Assembly (NCBI RefSeq): GCF_937941905.1
Contig: NZ_CALDGS010000093.1
Location: 1 to 19,460, forward strand
Length of the DNA: 19,460 nucleotides
Reading direction: 5' to 3'
DNA from: an uncultured Mycolicibacterium sp.
GTDB taxonomy: Bacteria; Actinomycetota; Actinomycetes; Mycobacteriales; Mycobacteriaceae
Below the pieces are notes generated by a model. It was not told where the DNA came from. It made no database searches and worked only from the letters and a program-made list of their open reading frames with translations. Positions 7,625 through 15,302 of the stretch are shown one piece after another; positions within the stretch are counted from its first letter, which is position 1, and each line of letters opens with the position of its first letter. The position numbers and the translations under genes were made by a program.

Positions 7625-10321
7625 TCAGGCCCGGGGCAACCGGATCTTCCAGCGTACCGCCGCGACGTAGAACACGCTGAGCGCGATGAGCATGGCCATG
7701 TCGAACAGCCAGGCGCCCGAGGTGTGCTCCCAGTGCCGGTCCTTCGGGGTGAGCGGGCCGGGCACCAGCCGGATGAGATCGGCCGTCGACGCCGAGGCCG
7801 CGAAGCCCCACCGGGCGGGGGTCACCCAGGACATCTGGTCCAGGCCGATGCGGTCGGTCACCGGGATCATGCCGCCGGAGAACACCAGCTGGCTCATCAC
7901 CGCCACCACCAGCAGCGGCATGATCTGCTCGCTGGTCCGCGCGACCGCCGACAGCAGCAGGCCCAGCATCGCCGCCGCGACGGTGGTCAACGCCATCCCG
8001 ACGAACAACTCCAGCTTCGGGTTGCCCAGCAGCGCGCCGTGTTCGGCCGCGCCCTTGCCGACGTCCCAGCCCTTGCCGGCGATGGTGATGCCGGTGACGA
8101 TCGCCGACTGCACGACGGCGAACACCGAGTACACGCACACCTTGGCCAGCAGATAGGCGGTGGTGGACAGCCCGACCGCCTGCTCCCGCCGGAAGATGGC
8201 GCGCTCGCCGATCAGGTCGCGGATGGTCAGCGCGGTGCCCATGAAGATCGCGCCCACGTTGAGCAGCACCAGGATCTGGCCCGGCTCGTTGGGGGCGTCG
8301 CCCATCGGGTTTGGCACCCCGAACCCGACGTCGCCGGGCACGGCCAGCGACAGCACGCCCATGATGAACGGCAGCAGCGCCAGGAAGACGAAGTAGCCGC
8401 GGTCGGAGACGATCAGCCGGATCTGCCGGCGCGCGATGGTGGAGAACTGCCGGCGCAGGCTGGTGCGGGTGGGCTCGCCGAGGTCGGCGGGCTTCTCCGG
8501 GGCGCTCTCCGGGGGCGGCGGCGGGCCGGACCGCTCCAGGTAGCGGCGGTGCGCCTCATCCGGATCGCCGGCGACGGTGGAGAAGATGTCGGCCCAGTTG
8601 GTGGTGCCCAGCTCCGGGCCGATCTGGCTGGGCGGGCCGCAGAACGCGGTCTTGCCGCCCGGGGCCAGCAGCAGCACCTGGTCGCAGACGTCGAGGTAGG
8701 TCAGCGAGTGGGTGACCACGAGCACCACGCGGCCGGCGTCGGCGAGCTGGCGCAGCATGGTCATCACCTGCCGGTCCAGCGCCGGGTCCAGGCCGGAGGT
8801 CGGTTCGTCGAGGATCAGCAGCGACGGGCCGGTCAGCAGCTCCAGCGCCACCGACGCGCGTTTGCGCTGCCCGCCGGAGAGCTTGTCGACGCGGGTGTCG
8901 AGGTGCTTGGTCATCTCCAGCTCCTCGAGCACCTGCATGACGACCTGCTCGCGGTCGGCCTTGGTGGTGTCGGGCGGCAGCCGCAGCTCGGCGGCGTACA
9001 TCAGCGCCTGCCGCACGGTCAGCTGGCCGTGCACCACGTCGTCCTGCGGCACCATCCCGATCCGGGAGCGCAGCGAGGCGTACTCGGCGTGCACGTCGTG
9101 GCCCTCGAACTTCACCGACCCGGCGGTGGGGTGGGTCAGGCCGGCGACCTGCCGGGCGAAGGTCGACTTGCCCGCGCCGGACGGCCCGATCACCGCGGTC
9201 AGCGTGCCCGGCCGGGCGGTCATCGAGATGTTGTCCAGCAGGGTCTTGTTGCCCTCGATGGTCCAGGTCAGGCCGCGCACGTCCAGCCCGCCGGTGCGGG
9301 TCGGGGTCTCGACCTCGGTGCGGCGCACCAGGGTGCCGCCGGCGAAGACCAGGTCGATGTTGCCGATGGTGACGACGTCACCCTCGCGCAGCAGCGCCGA
9401 GTCGACGCGCTGACCGTTGACGAAGGTGCCGTTGATGCTGCGGTTGTCGCGGATCTCGGTGCCCGCCGGGGTCGGCACCAGCGTGGCGTGGTGGCGCGAC
9501 GCGAGCACGTCGGGGACGACGATGTCGTTGTCGGCGGCACGACCGATCTTGATCGCCCCGGCCGGCACCTCCGGCGCCCGGCCCGGGCGCAGGATCTTGA
9601 GCATGCTGGTGGCCAGGTTGCCGACGTCGGCGGTGCCGCGCGGCACCGCGGTCGGGCCGAGTTGGGTGGCCGCCGGGTCGCCGGACGGGGTGGTGACGCG
9701 CGGCGGCGGGGGCGGCGCGGCGGTCCGCCCCGTCGGCGCCGCCGCGGCCGGGCCCCCCGGATGCCGGGGGTACTGGCCCGACGGGTGCTGGCCGGTCGGG
9801 TACTGGCCACCGGGGTACTGGCCGCTGGGGTATTGGCCCGACGGGTACTGGCCGCTGGGGTACTGGCCGGTCGTGGGGCGGGGCAGCGGCCCGGACTGCG
9901 GATAGGCCGGCTGGGTGCGCGACCCGGTCGCGGCGGTGAACGGGCGCGACGCGGCCCCGCGGCCGGTGACCGGCACCGCCGCGGTGGGCGGCGGGGCACC
10001 CACCGCGCCCTGCACCCGGCCCACCTCGAAGGTGACCCGGGGACCGTCCGGGTTGCCCAGGTTCACGTGCTGGCCGTCGGCGATCTCCACGGCGGGCACC
10101 CGGCGGCCGTTGAGGAACACCCCGTTGAGGCTGCCGTTGTCGATGGCGACCCAGCGGCCGCGGTCGAACCGCACCACCAGATGGGCACGGGAGACCAGGG
10201 GATGGGCGATCCGGACATCGGCGCGCAGGTCACGGCCGATCACGACGTCACTGCCTGCGGCGAACGTGCGGGACGAACCCTCGTAGCGAACGGTCAGCGC
10301 AGGTGGGGCGGGGTGGCTCAT
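7625..10321 (-). CDS. FHA-domain ABC transporter, fused ATPase-permease (Rv1747-like)
   Basis: The 898-residue protein has the Rv1747 layout. FHA-1 occupies about 9-100 (G29R30, S44RAH47, N66). A Pro/Gln/Gly/Tyr-rich linker runs about 100-245. FHA-2 is about 250-335 (IGRAADNDIVV, SRHHATL, RSINGTFVNG). The ABC ATPase follows, with Walker A GPSGAGKST near 378, signature LSGGQRKR near 480 and Walker B LLILDEPTSGLD near 500. An ABC-2 permease with about six membrane segments runs 640-895. Rv1747 is an exporter linked to cell-envelope glycolipid/PIM traits and virulence; PknF phosphorylates its linker threonines and the FHA domains bind phosphothreonine. No pknF adjoins it here. The start ATG 10321 gives the family N-terminus; the frame stays open far upstream only as a GC-rich shadow. 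The linker holds a 15-bp tandem repeat. Confidence 0.95.
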   Translation of the reverse strand: MSHPAPPALTVRYEGSSRTFAAGSDVVIGRDLRADVRIAHPLVSRAHLVVRFDRGRWVAIDNGSLNGVFLNGRRVPAVEIADGQHVNLGNPDGPRVTFEVGRVQGAVGAPPPTAAVPVTGRGAASRPFTAATGSRTQPAYPQSGPLPRPTTGQYPSGQYPSGQYPSGQYPGGQYPTGQHPSGQYPRHPGGPAAAAPTGRTAAPPPPPRVTTPSGDPAATQLGPTAVPRGTADVGNLATSMLKILRPGRAPEVPAGAIKIGRAADNDIVVPDVLASRHHATLVPTPAGTEIRDNRSINGTFVNGQRVDSALLREGDVVTIGNIDLVFAGGTLVRRTEVETPTRTGGLDVRGLTWTIEGNKTLLDNISMTARPGTLTAVIGPSGAGKSTFARQVAGLTHPTAGSVKFEGHDVHAEYASLRSRIGMVPQDDVVHGQLTVRQALMYAAELRLPPDTTKADREQVVMQVLEELEMTKHLDTRVDKLSGGQRKRASVALELLTGPSLLILDEPTSGLDPALDRQVMTMLRQLADAGRVVLVVTHSLTYLDVCDQVLLLAPGGKTAFCGPPSQIGPELGTTNWADIFSTVAGDPDEAHRRYLERSGPPPPPESAPEKPADLGEPTRTSLRRQFSTIARRQIRLIVSDRGYFVFLALLPFIMGVLSLAVPGDVGFGVPNPMGDAPNEPGQILVLLNVGAIFMGTALTIRDLIGERAIFRREQAVGLSTTAYLLAKVCVYSVFAVVQSAIVTGITIAGKGWDVGKGAAEHGALLGNPKLELFVGMALTTVAAAMLGLLLSAVARTSEQIMPLLVVAVMSQLVFSGGMIPVTDRIGLDQMSWVTPARWGFAASASTADLIRLVPGPLTPKDRHWEHTSGAWLFDMAMLIALSVFYVAAVRWKIRLPRA
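9770..9868 (-). repeat. Seven 15-bp tandem units encoding GQYPx in the FHA linker
   Basis: Units recur at exactly 15-bp spacing. In protein order they read GQYPS three times, then GQYPG, GQYPT, GQHPS and GQYPR. The repeat lies in the linker between FHA-1 and FHA-2, the segment phosphorylated in Rv1747, and contributes extra Ser/Thr/Tyr. Copy number could vary without breaking the frame. Confidence 0.9.
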
Positions 10322-10329
10322 CGCGGACC

Positions 10330-10335
10330 ACTCTA
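10330..10335 (-). promoter_or_regulatory. Candidate -10 box for near-leaderless FHA-ABC transcript
   Basis: TAGAGT on the minus strand lies 8 nt before ATG 10321. No Shine-Dalgarno sequence is seen between, so transcription likely starts at or within a base or two of the start codon. Confidence 0.4.
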
Positions 10336-10435
10336 ACGGTCCGGCCGCCGCGGCATGCCGTGCCACGAAACGGTCGTGGCGCACTTCGGTATCGGTGTGG
10401 ACACGATGGTCCACCGGCGCCGCCGGCTTGCTTCG

Positions 10436-10960
10436 ATGGAGGATGTGACGCAGCAACTCGCACGGGGCGGCGCCGTGGCGCTGGCGGCGGCGGTGCTGTT
10501 CGCCGCGCCGGTCTCGGCCGCGCCCGAACTGCCCAGCGACGACCGGGGATTCATCGACTCCACCGCCCGGTGCGAGGCACCGGCCGACGCGGTGGTGTTC
10601 GGCCGCACCGCGGGCTCGCGGGTGGCGATCTGCAGGCTGGCCGACGGCGGCCTGCAGTACCGCGGGGTGCGGGTGCGCGACGGCGCCAGGCTGATCACCG
10701 CCGCCCGCGCCGACGGCGACGGCTACGTCGCCGAGAAGGGCGGGGTGCGCTACACCGTCACCGCCGAGGCGCTGACGGTGACGGCGGGGCAGCGGGTGAT
10801 CCGCGACGAGCCGATGGTGCAGTTCGTCCGGCCGGGCGCGAAACCGTCGAGTGAATCGGGCGCGAGTGCCTCGGCCGGCGAAACCCGCACCACCGAGCCG
10901 GCGAAACCGCTGCCGCCGCCGCTGCCGGCGGAGGTGGGTGGTTCGGCGGCCGGGGGTTAG
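10436..10960 (+). CDS. Secreted protein of unknown function
   Basis: I do not recognise this family. From ATG 10436 it is 174 residues: a short N-region, hydrophobic core GAVALAAAVLFAAPVSA (about 11-27) and a probable signal peptidase I site before APELP. There is no lipobox Cys. The mature part has two cysteines (in ARCEAP and VAICRL) that could pair, a beta-rich middle with repeated short strands (YRGVRVRDGARLI, GYVAEKGGVRYTVTAEALTVTAG), and a Ser/Pro/Ala-rich tail ending near EVGGSAAGG. The start is uncertain: GTG 10445 is a second in-frame choice and the frame extends to 10355. It is divergent from the FHA-ABC transporter (114 bp between), and its stop overlaps the convergent oxidoreductase stop (TTAG, 10957-10960). 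Confidence 0.7.
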   Translation: MEDVTQQLARGGAVALAAAVLFAAPVSAAPELPSDDRGFIDSTARCEAPADAVVFGRTAGSRVAICRLADGGLQYRGVRVRDGARLITAARADGDGYVAEKGGVRYTVTAEALTVTAGQRVIRDEPMVQFVRPGAKPSSESGASASAGETRTTEPAKPLPPPLPAEVGGSAAGG

Positions 10961-12174
10961 CCCACCCGCGCCGCCGCGTCCGGCATTCCGGTCACCACGC
11001 AGTGGGTCTGGCTGTAGATCGTCGCCATGCACCGGTTGCAGTGGTCGCACATCGACCTCACCGACGCGTCGGCTTTGATCCGGTTGAGCAGATCCGGCTC
11101 GGCCAGCAGCGCCCGGCCCATGGCGACGAAGTCGAAGCCCTCGGCCATCGCCCGGTCCATGGTCTCCCTGTTGGTGATTCCGCCGAGCAGGATCAGCGGC
11201 ATCTTCAGCTCGGCGCGGAACCGCTTGGCGTCGCGCAGCAGGAACGCCTCCTGGTAGGGGTACTCGCGGATGAACCGCTTGCCGGTCATCCGGATGCCCC
11301 AGCTCAGCGGCGGCTTGAACGCCCCGGCGAACTCCTTGACCGGCGCGCCGCCGCGGAACAGGTACATCGGGTTGAGCAGCGAGCTGCCCGCGGTGAGCTC
11401 CAGCGCGTCGAGCCCGCCGTCCTCCTCGAGCCACTTGGCGACCTGCAGCGACTCCTCGACGGTGATGCCGCCGCGCACGCCGTCGGACATGCTCAGCTTG
11501 GCGGTGACCGCGATCTGGTCGCCCACCGCGCGCTTGACCGCCTGCACCACGCCGCGGGCCACCTTGGCCCGGTTGGCCAGCGACCCGCCGAACTCGTCGG
11601 TGCGCCGGTTGATCAGCGGCGACAGGAACGAGCTGGCCAGGTAGTTGTGGCCGAGGTGGACCTCCACCGCGTCGAACCCGGCGTCGATCGCGATGCGCGC
11701 GGCGTTGGCGTGCGCGTCGATGACGTCCCGGATGTCGTCGGCGGTGGCCTTGCGGGCGAACCGCATCGACAGCGGGTTGAAGAACCGGACCGGCGCGAGC
11801 GCGGGCGCCTTGTTGGTGCGGGCGTTGGCGACCGGGCCGGCGTGCCCGATCTGCGCGCTGATCGCCGCGCCCTCGGCGTGCACCGCCTCGGTGAGCCGGC
11901 GCAGCCCGGGGACCGCCTCCGGCCGCATCCACAGCTGCCAGCCGTCGGTGCGCCCGCCGGGCGACACCGCGCAGTAGGCGACCGTGGTCATGCCGACCCC
12001 ACCGGCCGCCGGCAACCGGTGGTAGTGGATCAGCTCGTCGGTGACCAGCGCGTCGGGGGTGCGCGCCTCGAAGGTGGCGGCCTTGATGATGCGGTTGCGC
12101 AGCGTCACCGGCCCGAGCTTGGCGGGGGAGAACACATCCGGCGGCGTCTGTGACCCGGGTCTCGTCGTGTCCAT
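10957..12174 (-). CDS. NADH:flavin oxidoreductase, old yellow enzyme family (Rv3359-like)
   Basis: The 405-residue protein is a TIM-barrel OYE-family enzyme. Visible motifs are FSPAKLGPVTLRNRIIKAATF near the N-terminus (FMN site), SAQIGHAGP, then EVHLGHNYLASSFLSP followed by NRRTDEFGGSLANRAK (active-site His/Asn and barrel loop), LLGGITN, and MGRALLAEPDLLNRI (FMN phosphate). Near the C-terminus C376, C379, C382 and C392 form CxxCxxC-x9-C, reminiscent of the Fe-S site of 2,4-dienoyl-CoA reductases, although spacing differs and the C-terminal FAD/NAD domains of those enzymes are absent. The substrate is unknown; such enzymes reduce activated C=C bonds. Start ATG 12174 gives a normal N-terminus but no clear Shine-Dalgarno. 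It is divergent from folD by about 100 bp. Confidence 0.92.
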   Translation of the reverse strand: MDTTRPGSQTPPDVFSPAKLGPVTLRNRIIKAATFEARTPDALVTDELIHYHRLPAAGGVGMTTVAYCAVSPGGRTDGWQLWMRPEAVPGLRRLTEAVHAEGAAISAQIGHAGPVANARTNKAPALAPVRFFNPLSMRFARKATADDIRDVIDAHANAARIAIDAGFDAVEVHLGHNYLASSFLSPLINRRTDEFGGSLANRAKVARGVVQAVKRAVGDQIAVTAKLSMSDGVRGGITVEESLQVAKWLEEDGGLDALELTAGSSLLNPMYLFRGGAPVKEFAGAFKPPLSWGIRMTGKRFIREYPYQEAFLLRDAKRFRAELKMPLILLGGITNRETMDRAMAEGFDFVAMGRALLAEPDLLNRIKADASVRSMCDHCNRCMATIYSQTHCVVTGMPDAAARVG

Positions 12175-12264
12175 ATCCGGCAGCCTGCCATGCGGCCGGC
12201 GAACCCGACAACGCCGGGTGTCGGAAACGGGCCGTCCCGCCGTGGATCACACCGGCCGCAATGC

Positions 12265-12270
12265 CAGAAT
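12265..12270 (+). promoter_or_regulatory. Candidate -10 box for leaderless folD transcript
   Basis: CAGAAT, close to TANNNT, ends 7 nt before GTG 12278. This spacing puts the transcription start on the start codon, and supports GTG 12278 over the upstream in-frame ATG 12269, which overlaps the box. Confidence 0.4.
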
Positions 12271-12277
12271 GGGCCGC

Positions 12278-13126
12278 GTGGGTGCTATCACGCTGGACGG
12301 CAAGGTCACGCGCGACGAGATCTTCACCGACCTGAAGCAACGAGTGGCCGCGCTGACCGCCGCCGGCCGCACGCCCGGGCTGGGCACGGTCCTCGTCGGC
12401 GACGATCCCGGGTCGCACGCCTACGTGCGCGGCAAGCACGCCGACTGCGCCAAGGTCGGGATCACCTCGATCCGGCGCGATCTGCCCGCCGACATCACCC
12501 AGGCGCAGCTCGAGGAGACCCTCGACGAGCTCAACGCCAACCCCGAGTGCACCGGCTACATCGTGCAGCTGCCGCTGCCGAAGCACCTCGACGAGAACGC
12601 GGCACTGGAGCGCATCGACCCGGCCAAGGACGCCGACGGCCTGCACCCGATGAACCTGGGCCGGCTGGTGCTCAACGAGCCGGCGCCGCTGCCGTGCACC
12701 CCGCGCGGCATCGTGCACCTGCTGCGCCGCTACGAGGTGCCGATCGCCGGGGCGCACGTGGTGGTGATCGGCCGCGGCGTGACGGTGGGCCGGCCGATGG
12801 GTCTGCTGCTCACCCGGCGCTCCGAGAACGCCACGGTCACGTTGTGCCACACCGGAACCCGCAACCTGCCCGAGCTGACCCGGCAGGCCGACATCGTGAT
12901 CGCGGCGGCCGGGGTGGCGCACATGGTGACCCCGGACATGGTCAAGCCGGGCGCGGCCGTGGTGGACGTGGGCGTGAGCCGCGACGCGGACGGCAAGCTC
13001 GTCGGCGACGTGCACCCCGGGGTCCGGGAGGTGGCCGGGCACGTCTCGCCGAACCCGGGCGGGGTGGGCCCGCTGACCCGGGCCTTCCTGCTCACCAACG
13101 TGGTGGAGATCGCCGAGAAGGGATGA
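12278..13126 (+). CDS. folD: Bifunctional methylenetetrahydrofolate dehydrogenase/cyclohydrolase
   Basis: This 282-residue enzyme interconverts 5,10-methylene-THF, methenyl-THF and 10-formyl-THF in the cytosol. The N-terminal catalytic domain has Y49-VRG-K53 (the catalytic Lys), GYIVQLPLPKHLDE near 93 and KDADGLHP at 117-124. The NADP-binding domain has PCTPRGIVHLLRRY, VIGRGVTVGRPMG (163-175) and PGGVGPLTRAFLLTNVV near the end. Length is standard. The start GTG yields VGAITLDGK, matching mycobacterial FolD, and sits 7 nt after a -10-like box. The stop overlaps the DUF3017 start (ATGA, 13123-13126), so the two form an operon. It lies near the met genes, whose product homocysteine is methylated using folate one-carbon units. 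Confidence 0.97.
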   Translation: MGAITLDGKVTRDEIFTDLKQRVAALTAAGRTPGLGTVLVGDDPGSHAYVRGKHADCAKVGITSIRRDLPADITQAQLEETLDELNANPECTGYIVQLPLPKHLDENAALERIDPAKDADGLHPMNLGRLVLNEPAPLPCTPRGIVHLLRRYEVPIAGAHVVVIGRGVTVGRPMGLLLTRRSENATVTLCHTGTRNLPELTRQADIVIAAAGVAHMVTPDMVKPGAAVVDVGVSRDADGKLVGDVHPGVREVAGHVSPNPGGVGPLTRAFLLTNVVEIAEKG

Positions 13127-13425
13127 CCGCCAAGGGCTCCGCCGCACGCGTCCGCCGGATCCTGGTCGGGCAGTGGCCGATCCTGACCGTCGGTCTGATC
13201 TTCGTGGCGGCCTTCGTGCTGGTGGTCGCCGGCTACTGGCGGCGCGGCGCGCTGGTGCTCGGCATCGGGGTGGGGGTGGCCGCGGTGCTGCGCCTGGTGC
13301 TCTCCGACGAACGCGCCGGGCTGCTCGTGGTGCGCACCCGCGCAATCGATTTCGCCACCACCGCTGCGGTGAGCGCGGCGGTCCTCTACATCGCCTGGAC
13401 CATCGACCCGCTCGGCACCGGTTAG
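13123..13425 (+). CDS. DUF3017 small membrane protein (Rv3355c-like)
   Basis: This 100-residue protein has three hydrophobic helices: about 20-40 (ILTVGLIFVAAFVLVVAGYW), 43-60 (ALVLGIGVGVAAVLRLVL) and 78-95 (TTAAVSAAVLYIAWTID). A basic N-terminus suggests a cytoplasmic start. It matches actinobacterial DUF3017 proteins that follow folD; the function is unknown. Translation is coupled to folD by ATGA. The TAG stop overlaps the TAA stop of the convergent methyltransferase (13422-13425). Confidence 0.9.
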   Translation: MTAKGSAARVRRILVGQWPILTVGLIFVAAFVLVVAGYWRRGALVLGIGVGVAAVLRLVLSDERAGLLVVRTRAIDFATTAAVSAAVLYIAWTIDPLGTG

Positions 13426-14153
13426 CCGAGCCGGGCCCGCACGCACACGGTGACGTAGGGCAGCGCCAGCCCGGTGCTGTTCACCAGCGCCGGATGGGTG
13501 GCCAGCAGCTCGCGCACCCGCTCCAGGGTGCGCTCGCGCACCTCGGCCGGCGAGGTGATGCAGTAGCTGCGCGAGGCGACCAGGTCGATGAGCGCCTGCG
13601 GGGTGAGGTAGTTCGTCCACTCCACGTGGAAGCGCTCGACGTCGACGAACGGCGCCGGCAGCGTCACCTGCTCGGTGAACGGGTCGACGTCGTGGCCGAT
13701 GATGCGGCCCAGGTCGCGCACCCAGCCCATGCGCTCGTCGCGCACGTTCCACACCAGCCCGAGCCGGCCGCCCGGCCGCAGCACCCGGGCCACCTCCTTG
13801 ACCGCGAGTTCCGGGTCGAACCAGTGCCAGGCCTGTGCCACCAGCACCGCGTCGACCGAGTCGTCCGGCAGCGGGATGTCCTCGGCCGTGCCGAGCAGGG
13901 CGGGGGTGTCGGGCAGGGCCGCGGAGAGCACCTCGAGCATCTCCGGGATCGGGTCGACGGCCACCACGTCCAGGCCGCGCTCGACCAGCCGGGTGGTCAG
14001 CTTGCCGGTGCCCGCCCCCAGGTCGAGCACCTTGACCGCGTCCGGGGGCAGCAGCCAGTCGATCGCCTCGGGCGGGTAGGACGGACGGCCGCGCTCGTAG
14101 GCGGCGGCCTGGGCGCCGAACGACAGGGAGCGCTGCTTGTCCGGTCCACTCAC
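13422..14153 (-). CDS. SAM-dependent methyltransferase, class I (Rv3342-like)
   Basis: This 243-residue cytosolic protein has a class I SAM-binding fold: motif I VLDLGAGTGKL (42-52), acidic D67 in VVAVDPIPEML, motif II-like LPDDSVDAVLVAQAWHWFD (95-113) and RVLRPGGRLGLVW (123-135). Length equals Rv3342. The substrate is unknown; the family is annotated broadly (UbiE/type 11). It is the last gene of the metY-metX operon. Its GTG start (14151-14153) overlaps the metX TGA (14150-14152), giving tight translational coupling. This suggests a link to methionine/SAM metabolism or simply shared regulation by SAM supply. Confidence 0.93.
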   Translation of the reverse strand: MSGPDKQRSLSFGAQAAAYERGRPSYPPEAIDWLLPPDAVKVLDLGAGTGKLTTRLVERGLDVVAVDPIPEMLEVLSAALPDTPALLGTAEDIPLPDDSVDAVLVAQAWHWFDPELAVKEVARVLRPGGRLGLVWNVRDERMGWVRDLGRIIGHDVDPFTEQVTLPAPFVDVERFHVEWTNYLTPQALIDLVASRSYCITSPAEVRERTLERVRELLATHPALVNSTGLALPYVTVCVRARLG

Positions 14154-15289
14154 CGTGAGGCCAACTCCAGGGTCCGTCGGACGAGCTTGCCGATCGCCTC
14201 GGTCTCGATCAGGAAGGCGTCGTGGCCGTAGGCCGAGTCCACCACCTCCAGGCCGTCGCAGCCGGGCAGCAGATCGGCCAGCTCCTGCTGCAGCCGCAGC
14301 GGGTAGAGCCGGTCGGAGGTGATGCCGCCGACCACCACCGGCACCGGGCAGCTGCGCAGCGCGGCCTCCACACCGCCGCGGCCGCGGCCGACGTCGTGGC
14401 TGCTCAACGCGTCGGTGAGGGTGACGTAGGTGCCCGGGTCGAACCGCGCGGCGAGCTTGGCGCCCTGGTGCTCCAGGTAGCTCTGCACCGCGTACCGGCC
14501 GCCGGCCAGCGGATCCTCGTCGCCCTGCGGGCTGTTGCCGAACCGCTCGTCGAGCTCCACCTCGCCGCGGTAGGTCAGGTGCGCGAAGCGACGGGCGATC
14601 TCCATGCCGCGCAACGGGGCCCGGCCGGTGCCGTGGTAGTCCCCGCCCTGCCAGTCCGGGTCGGCCTTGATGGCCGCCACCTGGGTGCTCTGCGTGCCGA
14701 TCTGGTCGGCGGTGGCGCGGGCGCCCACGGCGAGCACCAGCGCGGCGCGCACGGTGTGCGGGTAGCCCACGATCCACTCCAGGGCACGCGCCCCACCCAT
14801 CGACCCGCCGACCACGGCCGCCACCTGGTGGATGCCCAGCGCCGCCAGCGCGGCGATGTCGGCGGCGACCTGGTCGCGCACCGTCACGGTGGGGAACCGG
14901 GACCCGTACGGCCGGCCGTCGCGGGCCAGCGAGCTCGGCCCGGTCGAGCCGCGGCAGCCGCCGAGCACATTGGTGGCCACCGCGCACCAGCGGTTGGTGT
15001 CGATCGGGGCGCCCGGACCGACCATGCCGTCCCACCAGCCGGGGGTGGGGTGGCCGGGGCCGGCCGGACCGGCGACGTGCGAGTCGCCGGTGAGGGCGTG
15101 CAGCACCATCACCACGTTGTCGCGGGCCGGCGACAGCTCGCCCCAGCGCTGCACGGCGATCGACACGTCGTCGAGGACCGCGCCGTTCTCCAGCGTCAGT
15201 GCGCCGATGTTGACCACGCCGAGCTCGCCCTCCGGCGGCAGCGCCGTGGTCGTCGGCTCGTCGCGGGTCGGCACGTCGAAAATTGTCAC
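14150..15289 (-). CDS. metX: Homoserine O-acetyltransferase
   Basis: The 379-residue alpha/beta-hydrolase transfers acetyl from acetyl-CoA to homoserine, the first committed step of methionine synthesis. The catalytic triad is readable: nucleophile S163 in VVGGSMGGARALEW, D326 in GITSDRLYP and H356 in SAYGHDAFL. Other family marks are VMVLHALTGDSH near 61, TPGWWDGMVGPG near 82, and NVLGGCRGSTGPSS near 107. In mycobacteria this gene is also called metA (Rv3341). ATG 15289 begins 13 bp after the metY stop; the 3' end overlaps the methyltransferase start. It is co-transcribed with metY under the SAM-IV/Cys leader. Confidence 0.97.
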   Translation of the reverse strand: MTIFDVPTRDEPTTTALPPEGELGVVNIGALTLENGAVLDDVSIAVQRWGELSPARDNVVMVLHALTGDSHVAGPAGPGHPTPGWWDGMVGPGAPIDTNRWCAVATNVLGGCRGSTGPSSLARDGRPYGSRFPTVTVRDQVAADIAALAALGIHQVAAVVGGSMGGARALEWIVGYPHTVRAALVLAVGARATADQIGTQSTQVAAIKADPDWQGGDYHGTGRAPLRGMEIARRFAHLTYRGEVELDERFGNSPQGDEDPLAGGRYAVQSYLEHQGAKLAARFDPGTYVTLTDALSSHDVGRGRGGVEAALRSCPVPVVVGGITSDRLYPLRLQQELADLLPGCDGLEVVDSAYGHDAFLIETEAIGKLVRRTLELASR

Positions 15290-15302
15290 TTCACCGTTTC
15301 TG

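Noticed and set aside
7400..10336. Plus-strand open frame of 978 codons across the FHA-ABC gene
   Set aside because: Antisense shadow rich in Gly/Arg/His with no recognisable domain, opposite a well-supported gene.
7625..13345. Minus-strand open frame of about 1,900 codons extending far upstream of the FHA-ABC gene
   Set aside because: Only the part from 10321 down has domains. The upstream part is antisense or out of frame to the hypothetical protein, oxidoreductase and folD, all of which have clear motifs; long open frames are expected at this GC content.
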